Shown here piece after piece: positions 8,656 through 15,671 of a DNA stretch of 64,000 nucleotides. A program made the translations under genes and the position numbers. This DNA comes from CAWDZK01 sp963807005 (GTDB taxonomy: Bacteria > Actinomycetota > Actinomycetes > JACCUZ01), in assembly GCA_963807005.1 (NCBI GenBank), contig CAWDZK010000004.1, forward strand, positions 372,001-436,000. The letters run 5' to 3'. The notes beneath the pieces are model-generated. The model was not told the origin of the DNA and made no database searches. It was given only the letters and a program-made list of their open reading frames with translations. Position 1 is the stretch's first letter. Each line of letters starts with the position of its first letter.

Positions 8656-9189
8656 ATGAAAGGGAGCCACGATCCGCAACCGCCTCCGACCCCGGCGCGT
8701 CTCAGGAGCATGACGTCCTTGTCCAAGCCGGTCTGCGTGTTGGTGTGCGTCCTCGTTTCGCTTGCCGGGTGCAGGACTGCTGCTGAGAGCGGTGCAGTGA
8801 CACGGCGCGGCGAGACGAGCGTCCTGACCGCCCAGGAACTGGCCCTCGCCGTGTCGGTCGCTCAGGCCGAGGCGCAGGCAGACGAGGCGTCAATCGACAG
8901 TGCAACGGCGCGAGCCACAACAGGTCGCCTCAGCGAGCAGGAGACGCGGCGCGCTTGCGGGCGCGACCGGCTTCTGAGCATCAAGCTCATCGGGGGGTTT
9001 CAGAACATCCCGACGACTGGACATCTTGTGGGCCCAGGCGAGTCAATCGCGCCGGACGACTTCACCGTGCACGCCGTGCTGCTGACCGTCCGGCCGGACG
9101 ACGGTTCTGTCTGCCTCAAGGGTGTGCAGACCGGCAAGGTCGAGCCGGAGCCTGGCTCTACCGAACTGAACCTGCAACCCGCCCCATAG
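8656..9189 (+). CDS. Cassette 8: lipoprotein of unknown function, copy B
   Basis: A 177-residue lipoprotein and close paralogue of the gene at 5628 (15 residue differences, no indels). Cys39 in LAGC is the lipidation site, and the two cysteines of the mature part are conserved. Several substitutions change Leu or Arg to Pro, but the frame is intact and the signal peptide kept, so it is probably functional. Identity continues past the stop codon into the boundary repeat, meaning the whole cassette was duplicated. Confidence 0.75.
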   Translation: MKGSHDPQPPPTPARLRSMTSLSKPVCVLVCVLVSLAGCRTAAESGAVTRRGETSVLTAQELALAVSVAQAEAQADEASIDSATARATTGRLSEQETRRACGRDRLLSIKLIGGFQNIPTTGHLVGPGESIAPDDFTVHAVLLTVRPDDGSVCLKGVQTGKVEPEPGSTELNLQPAP

Positions 9190-9219
9190 GTGCCGTTCCC
9201 GGGCGAACGGATCCGGCAC
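9190..9219 (+). repeat. Cassette boundary repeat R8
   Basis: A 30-nt repeat directly after TAG. Outer arms GTGCCG/CGGCAC and an inner CGTTC-CCGGGC-GAACG hairpin make it the most symmetric member. It leads into the start element CACTATGCCCGG-ATG. Confidence 0.72.
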
Positions 9220-9228
9220 TATGCCCGG

Positions 9229-9435
9229 ATGACCGTCGCCACCTGGTTCAGCCGCGATGACGAGACGGGGATCGCGTACCTGCGATTCCGGTCACCGGAG
9301 CAATGGGGCGACGTCGCCCAGTCTGAGCACGTTGATGTTGACGACGGGCCCGGGCTAGTCCTCGACTTCAACAGCACGGGGCAACTCGTTGGCATCGAGT
9401 TCCTCGACCCCACGCTCGCACCGCCCGGCGCGTAG
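9229..9435 (+). CDS. Cassette 9: DUF2283-like protein
   Basis: A 68-residue protein resembling DUF2283. It has an early GIAYLRF segment, then VDVDDGPGLVLDFNSTGQLVGIEFLDP, the family's conserved Asp-rich strand-turn-strand. DUF2283 proteins are common in toxin-antitoxin-like and island settings; their role is unknown. The ATG at 9229 lies 6 nt after CACTAT and was preferred over the in-frame GTG at 9190, which belongs to the boundary repeat. Confidence 0.75.
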   Translation: MTVATWFSRDDETGIAYLRFRSPEQWGDVAQSEHVDVDDGPGLVLDFNSTGQLVGIEFLDPTLAPPGA

Positions 9436-9461
9436 GTGCGGCTACCAGCCGTCAGCCAAGG
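9436..9461 (+). repeat. Cassette boundary repeat R9 (diverged)
   Basis: Follows TAG directly with GTGCGGCTACCAGCCG, keeping the position and an AGCCG/CGGCT inverted repeat but not the R2-type centre. It runs into GGCATGATCCCTCC-GTG, the start element of the next gene. Confidence 0.5.
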
Positions 9462-9473
9462 CATGATCCCTCC

Positions 9474-9695
9474 GTGACTCATGAGAGCGGTAGGAGCCTT
9501 CACTTCTCCCTCGCTAATGCCCGAGACGACGGGGCGACAGATCTGCCCCGGCTGCTTCGGCGCCTGGCGGACGAGATCGAGCTTCGGGCGATCGACCCGA
9601 TGGACATCGTCGCGCTGGCAATCTCCGAGGAGATGACGGAAGACGGACCGTGGTGGGACGCCACCGTGGTCTGGTCTCCGGACAACAGTTCATAG
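9474..9695 (+). CDS. Cassette 10: hypothetical protein
   Basis: A 73-residue protein of unknown function. It has a helical centre (LPRLLRRLADEIELR) and a C-terminal strand (WDATVVWSP). The GTG start has CATGAT 6 nt upstream, as in the other cassettes. It is the last recognisable cassette before the integrase; its TAG is followed by the partial repeat R10. Confidence 0.65.
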   Translation: MTHESGRSLHFSLANARDDGATDLPRLLRRLADEIELRAIDPMDIVALAISEEMTEDGPWWDATVVWSPDNSS

Positions 9696-9712
9696 GTGCA
9701 TCCCCTAGCGGT
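9696..9712 (+). repeat. Terminal boundary repeat R10 (partial)
   Basis: GTGCATCCCCTAGCGG directly after TAG resembles R6 (GTGCCGCTAGCGG). It marks the integrase-proximal end of the array. The following 260 nt up to the integrase start contain no convincing gene. Confidence 0.45.
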
Positions 9713-9975
9713 CCTGGGACCAGGGAAGTCATCGGGCCCCGCGGCCGACGCAAGACCCAAGAAGCACGCCGGTGAGTCGCTTGCCCGATCGGCAGAGCGT
9801 CCACCGCTGTTCGCTGAAGTCCACAGACGCCGGCGTCTCCGATCTCCGGGTACAACTTCCCCGCCAACCCTCGCCAGCACGCGTCCGCCGACCTACCTTC
9901 GAACCACCGTCCGGAGTTGCGGAGGCGCCGCAGAACGCGTGCAGCACCCACCCTGCGACGGGTCTGGAGGTTGTC

Positions 9976-11145
9976 GTGTCTGCCGAGCCGATTCGCAAGG
10001 AAGCCTCTGGCCGCTACCTCGTCGTCGTCGACGTTGCAGCGCCGGGGGAGAAGCGCCGGCAGCTGAAGCGTCGGTTCGCGACGTACAAGGAAGCACGTGC
10101 GTGGCTTGCCGAGACGCGGTCGCACGTCGGCGCCGGGTCGTTCGTGCGGCCGCAGAAGGTCACCGTCGAGCAGTGGGTGACCGACTGGTTGCCGATCCTG
10201 CAGACCCAGGTGCGTCCGCAGACGTTCGACAGCTACGCGCGCAACCTGCGGCTGCATCTCTTGCCGGCCCTCGGCTCGCGACCGATTCAGAGCCTCAAGC
10301 CCGCGGACCTCTCGACGCTCTACGCCAGGCTGCTGGCCACCGGTCGGGCCGACCACGCGGCCGGGACCGGCCTGTCGCACCGCTCCGTCGCCTACCTCGC
10401 CACCATCGTCGGCAAGTGCCTGGAGGCCGCTGTGCGCGGCGACCTGCTGCCGACCAACCCGGCTCGACGCGCCGAGGTCCCGAAGGCGTCCTCGACCGGT
10501 CGCAAGCACGAGCAGATGCGCACCTGGTCGCAGCAGGACCTCGGCCGCTTCCTCGAGCTCACGCGCGAGCACCCGCACCACCCGGCCTGGCTGCTGCTGG
10601 CCACCACCGGCCTGCGCCGCGGTGAAGCATTGGGCGTTGCATGGTCCTCGATCGGGCTCGACGACGGCCGCCTGTCGGTCACCCGCACGCTGGTCGATCT
10701 CGACGGTGACCTGCCGGTGTGGTCCGACCCGAAGACCGCCCGCGGCCGTCGGTCGATCGCTCTCGACCCCGGCACGGTGGCTGTCCTACGTGCCCATCGG
10801 GTTGCCCAGGCCCAGGAGCGGCTGATGTCCGGCGCGGAGTACGTCGACCACGACCTGGTCTTCGCGCGGCCAGACGGCCGGCCCTGGCACCCGGAGCGGT
10901 TCTCCCGGACGTTCACCGAGCAAGTGGCCAGGCACGGTCTGCCCCCGCTGTCGGTGCACGGTCTCCGCCATTCGTGGGCGACGCTGGCACTCAAGGCCGG
11001 TGTGCACCCGAAGGTCGTCCAGGAGCGGCTCGGTCACTCGACCATCGGCATCACTCTCGACGTCTACAGCCACGTGCTGCCGTCGATGGAGACCGACGCC
11101 GCAGACCGGGTCGCGGCGCTGATTCTCGGCCAGCCGGGCGCCTGA
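9976..11145 (+). CDS. Tyrosine site-specific integrase
   Basis: A 389-residue phage/ICE-type integrase. An N-terminal arm-binding domain (about 1-60) and a SAM-like core-binding domain (about 65-165, VEQWVTDWLPILQTQVRPQT) precede the catalytic domain. Catalytic residues are visible: Arg in TTGLRRGEALG (about 213), HGLRHSW (about 328-331), and LGHSTIGITLDVYSHV with the nucleophile Tyr near 364. The GTG at 9976 has GGAGG five bases upstream; the frame is open earlier but not integrase-like. It is adjacent to the tRNA-Leu att site, its presumed target. It is not an IntI: no IntI-specific insertion was noticed. Confidence 0.93.
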   Translation: MSAEPIRKEASGRYLVVVDVAAPGEKRRQLKRRFATYKEARAWLAETRSHVGAGSFVRPQKVTVEQWVTDWLPILQTQVRPQTFDSYARNLRLHLLPALGSRPIQSLKPADLSTLYARLLATGRADHAAGTGLSHRSVAYLATIVGKCLEAAVRGDLLPTNPARRAEVPKASSTGRKHEQMRTWSQQDLGRFLELTREHPHHPAWLLLATTGLRRGEALGVAWSSIGLDDGRLSVTRTLVDLDGDLPVWSDPKTARGRRSIALDPGTVAVLRAHRVAQAQERLMSGAEYVDHDLVFARPDGRPWHPERFSRTFTEQVARHGLPPLSVHGLRHSWATLALKAGVHPKVVQERLGHSTIGITLDVYSHVLPSMETDAADRVAALILGQPGA

Positions 11146-11177
11146 GGGCGCCGGGACGGCCCAGCCGATTCGGGACT

Positions 11178-11198
11178 TGTGACCAATGTGTGACCAGT
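11178..11198. repeat. Right arm-type integrase site pair
   Basis: TGTGACCAAT (11178-11187) and TGTGACCAGT (11189-11198) mirror the pair near the left end, sharing the longer GGACTTGTGACCAAT block. They lie between the integrase stop codon and the att core. Confidence 0.6.
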
Positions 11199-11224
11199 GG
11201 GCCCTTTGACACGTGAATCACAAG

Positions 11225-11249
11225 AGCCGCAGGTCTGTGACCTGCGGCT
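11225..11249 (-). terminator. Terminator of tRNA-Leu
   Basis: A perfect 11-bp stem (AGCCGCAGGTC / GACCTGCGGCT) with a TGT loop lies 18 nt after the tRNA 3' end on the minus strand. A near copy lies at the other end of the element. Confidence 0.75.
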
Positions 11250-11260
11250 TCGTGTCGAGC

Positions 11261-11287
11261 GATGTGTGTCCGAGGGGGGACTTGAAC
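11261..11287 (-). repeat. attR core within the intact tRNA-Leu
   Basis: This 27-bp segment is identical to 4299-4325 and covers the tRNA 3' end through the T-loop. The integrated element supplies the same 3' sequence, so the tRNA stays functional. Confidence 0.85.
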
Positions 11288-11352
11288 CCCCATGCCCGGT
11301 AAAGGGCACTAGCACCTCAAGCTAGCGCGTCTGCCAATTCCGCCACCCGGAC
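11267..11352 (-). tRNA. tRNA-Leu (anticodon GAG)
   Basis: An 86-nt class II tRNA folds by eye. The acceptor GTCCGGG pairs with CTCGGAC (one G-U) plus discriminator A. The anticodon stem CTAGC/GCTAG holds loop TTGAGGT, giving anticodon GAG, which reads CUC and CUU. The long variable arm (TGCCC...GGGCA) is typical of leucine tRNAs, and the T-arm is GGGGG-TTCAAGT-CCCCC. CCA is not encoded. Its 3' end is the integration site of the element. Confidence 0.95.
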
Positions 11353-11508
11353 AGGTGCTGCGCCGGTGGGCACCGGTCTGGAGGACCGGTCCGGAACGCG
11401 GCAGCAAGACTAGCAAACCCGGACGGTCCCGCCCGCCACTGCCACCGGGGCCGTAGCGCGCTCGTGCGGCAGGATGTCCCCGACCGTTCCCACCGCCGAG
11501 GAGCCACC

Positions 11509-12828
11509 GTGAGCGAGCCCCACAGCGACGTCCCGAGCGCCCAGGACGAGGTCGTGGACATCTGCCGCGACCTGATCCGGATCGACTCGTCGAACTACGG
11601 CGACGGAAGCGGCCCGGGGGAGCGCACGGCGGCGGAGTACGTCGCGGAGCAGCTGTCCGAGGTGGGGCTGGAGCCGTCGCTCTACGAGTCCGCGGACCGC
11701 AGGACCAGCGTGGTCGCGCGGTTCGAGGGGGAGGACTCGAGCCGGCCGGGCCTGCTCATCCACGGGCACCTGGACGTGGTCCCGGCCCAGGCCTCGGACT
11801 GGACGCACGACCCGTTCGCGGGAGAGATAGCCGACGACTGCCTCTGGGGTCGCGGTGCGGTCGACATGAAGGACATGGACGCGATGGTGCTCGCGCTGGT
11901 CCGGCAGATGCGTCGCGAGGGCCGCCGGCCGCCGCGAGACCTGGTGCTGTGCTTCCTCGCAGACGAGGAGGCGGGCGGGAAGCTCGGCGCGCACTGGATG
12001 GTCGACCACCACCCCGGCGAGTTCGAGGGAGTCACCGAGGCGATCAGCGAGGTCGGCGGCTTCTCGGTGACGGTCGGGGGCCGGCGGCTCTACGCCATCG
12101 AGACGGCCCAGAAGGGCATCCAGTGGCTCCGGTTGGTGGCAGCCGGCCGGGCCGGGCACGGGTCGATGGTGAACGACGACAACGCCGTGACCGCGCTGGC
12201 GGAGGCGGTCGCCCGGATCGGGCGGCACGAGTGGCCGATCCGGATCACTCCGACGGTCCAGCGCTTCCTCGAGGAGATCGGCGACGAGCTCGGCTTCGAG
12301 GTGGATGTGACCGACCCGGAACCAGCGCTGTCGAAGCTCGGGACCATGGCGCGGATCGTCGGGGCCACCCTGCGGAACACCGCCAACCCGACGATGCTCA
12401 AGGCCGGCTACAAGCACAACGTCATCCCGCAGACGGCCGAGGCGTTCGTCGACTGCCGGTTCCTCCCGGGCTACGAGGACGAGATGCTCGCCACCATCGA
12501 CGAGCTGATCGGCCCGGACGTCCGCCGCGAGGCCGTGATCGAGGACATCGCCTACGAGACGACCTTCGACGGGGACCTGGTCGATGCCATGGTCGGAGCG
12601 CTGCTGGCCGAGGACCCGGGGGCCCGCGCGGTGCCCTACTGCCTGTCCGGGGGCACCGACCAGAAGTCCTTCAGCCTGCTCGGCATCCGGGGGTTCGGCT
12701 TCGCCCCGCTCCGGCTGCCCGCCGACCTCGACTTCTCCGGCATGTTCCACGGGGTGGACGAGCGCGTGCCGCTGGAGTCGCTGCGGTTCGGCGTCCGGGT
12801 CCTGGACCGCTTCGTCGCCGCCAGCTGA
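11509..12828 (+). CDS. M20-family metallopeptidase (ArgE/DapE-like)
   Basis: A 439-residue zinc hydrolase of the M20/M25/M40 family that cleaves amide bonds of N-acyl amino acids or peptides. The metal and catalytic motifs are present: HGHLDVVP (His and catalytic Asp), GRGAVDMKDMD (bridging Asp) and ADEEAGG (general base and ligand Glu). The dimerisation lid lies in the middle (around GRAGHGSM). The GTG start has GAGGAG upstream. The exact substrate is not evident. A hairpin overlapping the stop codon ends it. Confidence 0.9.
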   Translation: MSEPHSDVPSAQDEVVDICRDLIRIDSSNYGDGSGPGERTAAEYVAEQLSEVGLEPSLYESADRRTSVVARFEGEDSSRPGLLIHGHLDVVPAQASDWTHDPFAGEIADDCLWGRGAVDMKDMDAMVLALVRQMRREGRRPPRDLVLCFLADEEAGGKLGAHWMVDHHPGEFEGVTEAISEVGGFSVTVGGRRLYAIETAQKGIQWLRLVAAGRAGHGSMVNDDNAVTALAEAVARIGRHEWPIRITPTVQRFLEEIGDELGFEVDVTDPEPALSKLGTMARIVGATLRNTANPTMLKAGYKHNVIPQTAEAFVDCRFLPGYEDEMLATIDELIGPDVRREAVIEDIAYETTFDGDLVDAMVGALLAEDPGARAVPYCLSGGTDQKSFSLLGIRGFGFAPLRLPADLDFSGMFHGVDERVPLESLRFGVRVLDRFVAAS

Positions 12829-12840
12829 CGGCGACGAAGC
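12809..12840. terminator. Bidirectional hairpin overlapping the M20 stop codon
   Basis: A perfect 12-bp stem (GCTTCGTCGCCG at 12809-12820, CGGCGACGAAGC at 12829-12840) with an 8-nt loop that contains the TGA. It lies between convergent genes and can serve both. Confidence 0.7.
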
Positions 12841-12864
12841 GGCCGGACGAGCCGGACGATCCGT

Positions 12865-14376
12865 TTAGCCCACCGGCGAGCGGTCCGAGCGGTCGCGCAG
12901 GTCGACCGCGTCCTCGCCCCGGGGGCCCTCGGTGCGCAGGCGGCTGCGCCGGTACCCGTAGGCGGCGTACACCACCAGTCCGAGCGCCATCCAGGCGAAG
13001 AACCGCACCCAGGTCGCCGCGGTCAGGTTGAGCATCAGGTACAGCGACGCGAGGACCGAGACGATCGGCAGCAGCGGCACCATCGGCACCTTGAACGACC
13101 GCTCCAGGTCCGGACGGGTCCGGCGCAGGACCACCACGCCCATCGCGACGACGATGAACGCGAACAGCGTGCCGATGTTCACCAGCTTGGCCAGCTCCTC
13201 CAGCGGCAGCAGGGCGGCCATGGCGGCGATCACGACACCAGTGGTGATCGTCGTCCGGACCGGCGTGCCCGTGCGCTCGCTCACGGCCGAGAACACCGGC
13301 GGCAGCAGCCGGTCGCGGGCCATCGCGAAGAACACCCGGCTCTGGCCGATCATCAGGATCATCATCACGGTCGTGAGGCCGGCCAGCGCGCCGATCGAGA
13401 TGACGGTGGCGATCCCCGGCCGGCCCACGGACCGGAAGGCCTCCGCGAGAGGTGCGTCGACCGAGACCTTGTCGTACTTCACCATGCCGGTGACGACGAG
13501 TGACACCGCGACGTACAGCGCGGTGCAGATCGCCAGCGAGCCGAGGATGCCGCGGGGCATGTCGCGCTGCGGCTCCTTGGTCTCCTCTGCCGCCGTCGCG
13601 ACGATGTCGAACCCGATGAAGGCGAAGAACACCAGCGCGGCCGCGGTGAAGATGCCGGCGACGCCGAAGGGGCCGCCCGGCGCGAGCCCGAGGTCCTGCA
13701 GCAGCGAGGGGTCGGGCTTCGGGGCGTCCGCGCCCTTCGACCCAGCGGCGGGGACGAACGGCGAGTAGTTGCTCGCCTTGACGAAGAACAGCCCCGCGAT
13801 GATCACGAGCAGGACGATGCCCACCTTGATGGTGACGATGACGGCGTTGACCTTGGCCGAGACGTTGATGCCGAGGCAGATGACCCCGGTGAGCAGGAGG
13901 ACGATCGCAGCGGCGACCAGGTTGTGCCCGTCGCTGTAGACCGACTCGGGCAGCGTCACGCCGGTCTGCTCGGCGAGGTCGGCGAAGTACGTCGACCAGC
14001 CGGACGCGACCGTGGCGGCACCGAGTGCGAGCTCGAGGATGAGGTCCCAGCCGATGATCCAGGCGACCACCTCACCGAGGGTCGCGTAGGAGAAGGTGTA
14101 GGCGCTGCCGGCGACCGGAACGGTCGAGGCAAGCTCGGCGTAGCAGAGTGCAGCGAGTGCGCAGGCGAATCCCGCGACGACGAAGGAGATGGCCACGGCC
14201 GGTCCGGCCTCCACCCCGGCGGCCTCACCGGTGAGGACGAAGATGCCGGTCCCGATGACGACGCCCACCCCGAAGACCGTGAGGTCGAGGGCCGAGAGCT
14301 CGCGCCGCAAGCGGTGGCCGGGCTCGTCGGTGTCCTTGATGGACTGCTCGACCGGCTTGGTCAGGGTGAGATTCAT
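12865..14376 (-). CDS. APC-family amino acid permease
   Basis: A 503-residue inner-membrane transporter with about 12 predicted transmembrane segments, of the cationic amino acid transporter/YfnA type. The first membrane helix contains the family motif GVGVVIGTGIFVLTGEAAG, whose small residues bind the amino acid backbone. FFAFIGFDIVATAAEETK and an RVFFAMARDRLLPPVF segment are also family signatures. Polar tails at both ends are cytoplasmic. The substrate is unknown. Transcribed alone, away from the DUF5703 gene cluster. Confidence 0.92.
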   Translation of the reverse strand: MNLTLTKPVEQSIKDTDEPGHRLRRELSALDLTVFGVGVVIGTGIFVLTGEAAGVEAGPAVAISFVVAGFACALAALCYAELASTVPVAGSAYTFSYATLGEVVAWIIGWDLILELALGAATVASGWSTYFADLAEQTGVTLPESVYSDGHNLVAAAIVLLLTGVICLGINVSAKVNAVIVTIKVGIVLLVIIAGLFFVKASNYSPFVPAAGSKGADAPKPDPSLLQDLGLAPGGPFGVAGIFTAAALVFFAFIGFDIVATAAEETKEPQRDMPRGILGSLAICTALYVAVSLVVTGMVKYDKVSVDAPLAEAFRSVGRPGIATVISIGALAGLTTVMMILMIGQSRVFFAMARDRLLPPVFSAVSERTGTPVRTTITTGVVIAAMAALLPLEELAKLVNIGTLFAFIVVAMGVVVLRRTRPDLERSFKVPMVPLLPIVSVLASLYLMLNLTAATWVRFFAWMALGLVVYAAYGYRRSRLRTEGPRGEDAVDLRDRSDRSPVG

Positions 14377-14445
14377 GCGGCACCGCCCCGTCGTGTGGTG
14401 ATCTGGCGGGACTGGCTTTCCCAGGCGGAGCGGCAGGCAACCGTC

Positions 14446-14643
14446 TCAGGCGGTGCGGACCACCCGGATCACCCGGCGGCGGAGCACGACCCGGCGGCTG
14501 CCGTCGGCGAAGAGCCGGAGCCGGTCGAGCTCCCAGTGGCCGTACTCGGCGTGGTCCGTCAACAGCCGCCGCGCGGCGCCCCGGCTCGTTCCGCGCGGCA
14601 GGTAGAGGTGCTGGTACTCCCACTCCGCCATCGCGTCCATCAT
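14446..14643 (-). CDS. DUF5703-family protein
   Basis: A 65-residue basic protein typical of the small actinobacterial DUF5703 family: EWEYQHLYLPRGTSRGAARR, then HAEYGHWELDRLRLF and a C-terminal arginine-rich strand RRVVLRRRVIRV. Function unknown. Two in-frame ATGs lie at the start (14643 and 14631); the second gives the usual family length. It lies just downstream of the aldo/keto reductase on the same strand and is probably cotranscribed. Confidence 0.8.
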   Translation of the reverse strand: MMDAMAEWEYQHLYLPRGTSRGAARRLLTDHAEYGHWELDRLRLFADGSRRVVLRRRVIRVVRTA

Positions 14644-14674
14644 GGCAGCCGCGGCCGCCCCGGGTCGGCAGTTG

Positions 14675-15643
14675 TCAGCGGTCCGGGTAGCCCGTCGCCG
14701 GGTCGGACACCTCGTCCAGGGCGCTGCGGATCTCGGCGGGAAGCAGGAGCCGCTCCGACTGCAGGGAGGCCTTGAGCTGGACCGCGGTCCGGGCGCCCAG
14801 CACCGGTGCCGTCACGCCCGGAGCGTCCCGCACCCAGGCCAGTGCGACCTCGAGCGGCGCCGCGTCCAGCCCGTCGGCCGCGGTGCACACGGCGTCGACG
14901 ATGCGGCGGGACCGGTCGTCGAGGAACCGCTCGATGAACCGGGCGAAGTTCGGGCTGGCGGCCCGGGAGTCCGCCGGAGTGCCCGAGCGGTACTTCCCGG
15001 TCAGGACGCCGGCGCCCAGCGGCGACCAGGGCAGGACGCCGAGGCCGAGGGCCTGCGCGGCGGGCAGCACCTCTCGCTCGATCCCGCGCTGGAGCAGCGA
15101 GTACTCCATCTGGGTGGAGACGAGTGGCGCCCGGCCGTGGCCGCCCTGCTGCCAGGTCACCGCCCGCCCGGTCTGCCAGCCGCTGTAGTTGGAGATGCCG
15201 GCGTACCGGGTGCGGCCGGTCGCGACCGCATGGTCGACCGCGGCCAGGGTCTCGTCCAGCTCGGTCTCGTCGCTCCAGGCGTGCACCTGCCAGAGGTCGA
15301 CGTGGTCGACGCCCAGCCGGGCCAGCGAGCCGTCGAGGGCGTCGAGCAGGGCCCGGCGCGAGGTGTCCACGACGCGCTCGCCGGTACGCCGGGAGATGCC
15401 GGCCTTCGTCGCGAGCACCAGCTGCTCGCGGGCGGCCGTCGACCGGAGCAGGCCGCCGATCAGCGACTCGGAGTCGCCGTCGCCGTAGCCGGCGGCGGTG
15501 TCGAGCAGGGTGCCACCAGCGTCGAGGAAAGCGGTCAGCTGGTCCTTGGCCTCGTGCTCGTCGGTGTCCCGGCCCCAGGTCATGGTCCCGAGGGCGAGCC
15601 GGCTCACCTTGAGACCGGAGCGACCGAGCCTGCGCTGTTCCAT
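14675..15643 (-). CDS. Aldo/keto reductase
   Basis: A 322-residue NADPH-dependent oxidoreductase of the aldo/keto reductase family (TIM barrel). Visible features are the N-terminal RRLGRSGLKVSRLALGTMTW strand-turn, LLDTAAGYGDGDSE with the catalytic Asp and Tyr, the catalytic Lys in VLATKAG, and the HAW segment in place of the common catalytic His. The ATG at 15641-15643 fits the family N-terminus. Its promoter is divergent from, and overlaps, that of the F420 oxidoreductase gene. Confidence 0.9.
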   Translation of the reverse strand: MEQRRLGRSGLKVSRLALGTMTWGRDTDEHEAKDQLTAFLDAGGTLLDTAAGYGDGDSESLIGGLLRSTAAREQLVLATKAGISRRTGERVVDTSRRALLDALDGSLARLGVDHVDLWQVHAWSDETELDETLAAVDHAVATGRTRYAGISNYSGWQTGRAVTWQQGGHGRAPLVSTQMEYSLLQRGIEREVLPAAQALGLGVLPWSPLGAGVLTGKYRSGTPADSRAASPNFARFIERFLDDRSRRIVDAVCTAADGLDAAPLEVALAWVRDAPGVTAPVLGARTAVQLKASLQSERLLLPAEIRSALDEVSDPATGYPDR

Positions 15644-15646
15644 GAC

Positions 15647-15660
15647 GAGGGAATCTATAG
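15647..15660. promoter_or_regulatory. Overlapping divergent -10 regions of the aldo/keto reductase and LLM genes
   Basis: The sequence AATCTATAG ahead of GGTCATCC reads TAGATT/TATAGA toward the reductase and TATAGG/TAGGGT toward the F420-type gene, each 8-11 nt from its start codon. The 28-bp intergenic region leaves no room for two separate promoters. Confidence 0.5.
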
Positions 15661-15671
15661 GGTCATCCACC

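Larger units (their letters stand above)
4264..11287. mobile_element. Integrative element inserted in tRNA-Leu(GAG), carrying a TA pair, a gene-cassette array and a tyrosine integrase
   Basis: A 62-bp direct repeat (4264-4325 and 11226-11287, 58 of 62 identical by eye) bounds about 7 kb. The right copy spans the 3' part of an intact tRNA-Leu and its terminator; the left copy is a tRNA fragment. TGTGACCAAT-type paired repeats lie just inside both ends, as expected for integrase arm sites. Cargo: Phd/RelE-like toxin-antitoxin next to the left end, ten small cassette genes, and a tyrosine integrase next to the tRNA. No replication, excisionase or transfer genes were seen, so the element may be non-autonomous. 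Confidence 0.85.

Noticed and set aside
6162..9219. Boundary repeats as classical integron attC sites
   Set aside because: They are too short and lack GTTRRRY/RYYYAAC ends, and the neighbouring integrase looks phage-type, so I describe them only as cassette boundary repeats.
6162..9712. CRISPR array
   Set aside because: Repeats are separated by protein-coding units of 200-800 bp of unequal length, and no cas genes are present.
9500..9998. Minus-strand frames between the last cassette and the integrase
   Set aside because: They overlap a supported cassette gene or lack any protein-like pattern, start signals and codon bias.
11949..13031. 360-residue plus-strand frame spanning the M20 gene end
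   Set aside because: Out-of-frame shadow of the M20 peptidase, Arg/Gly/Pro-rich, and crosses the terminator.
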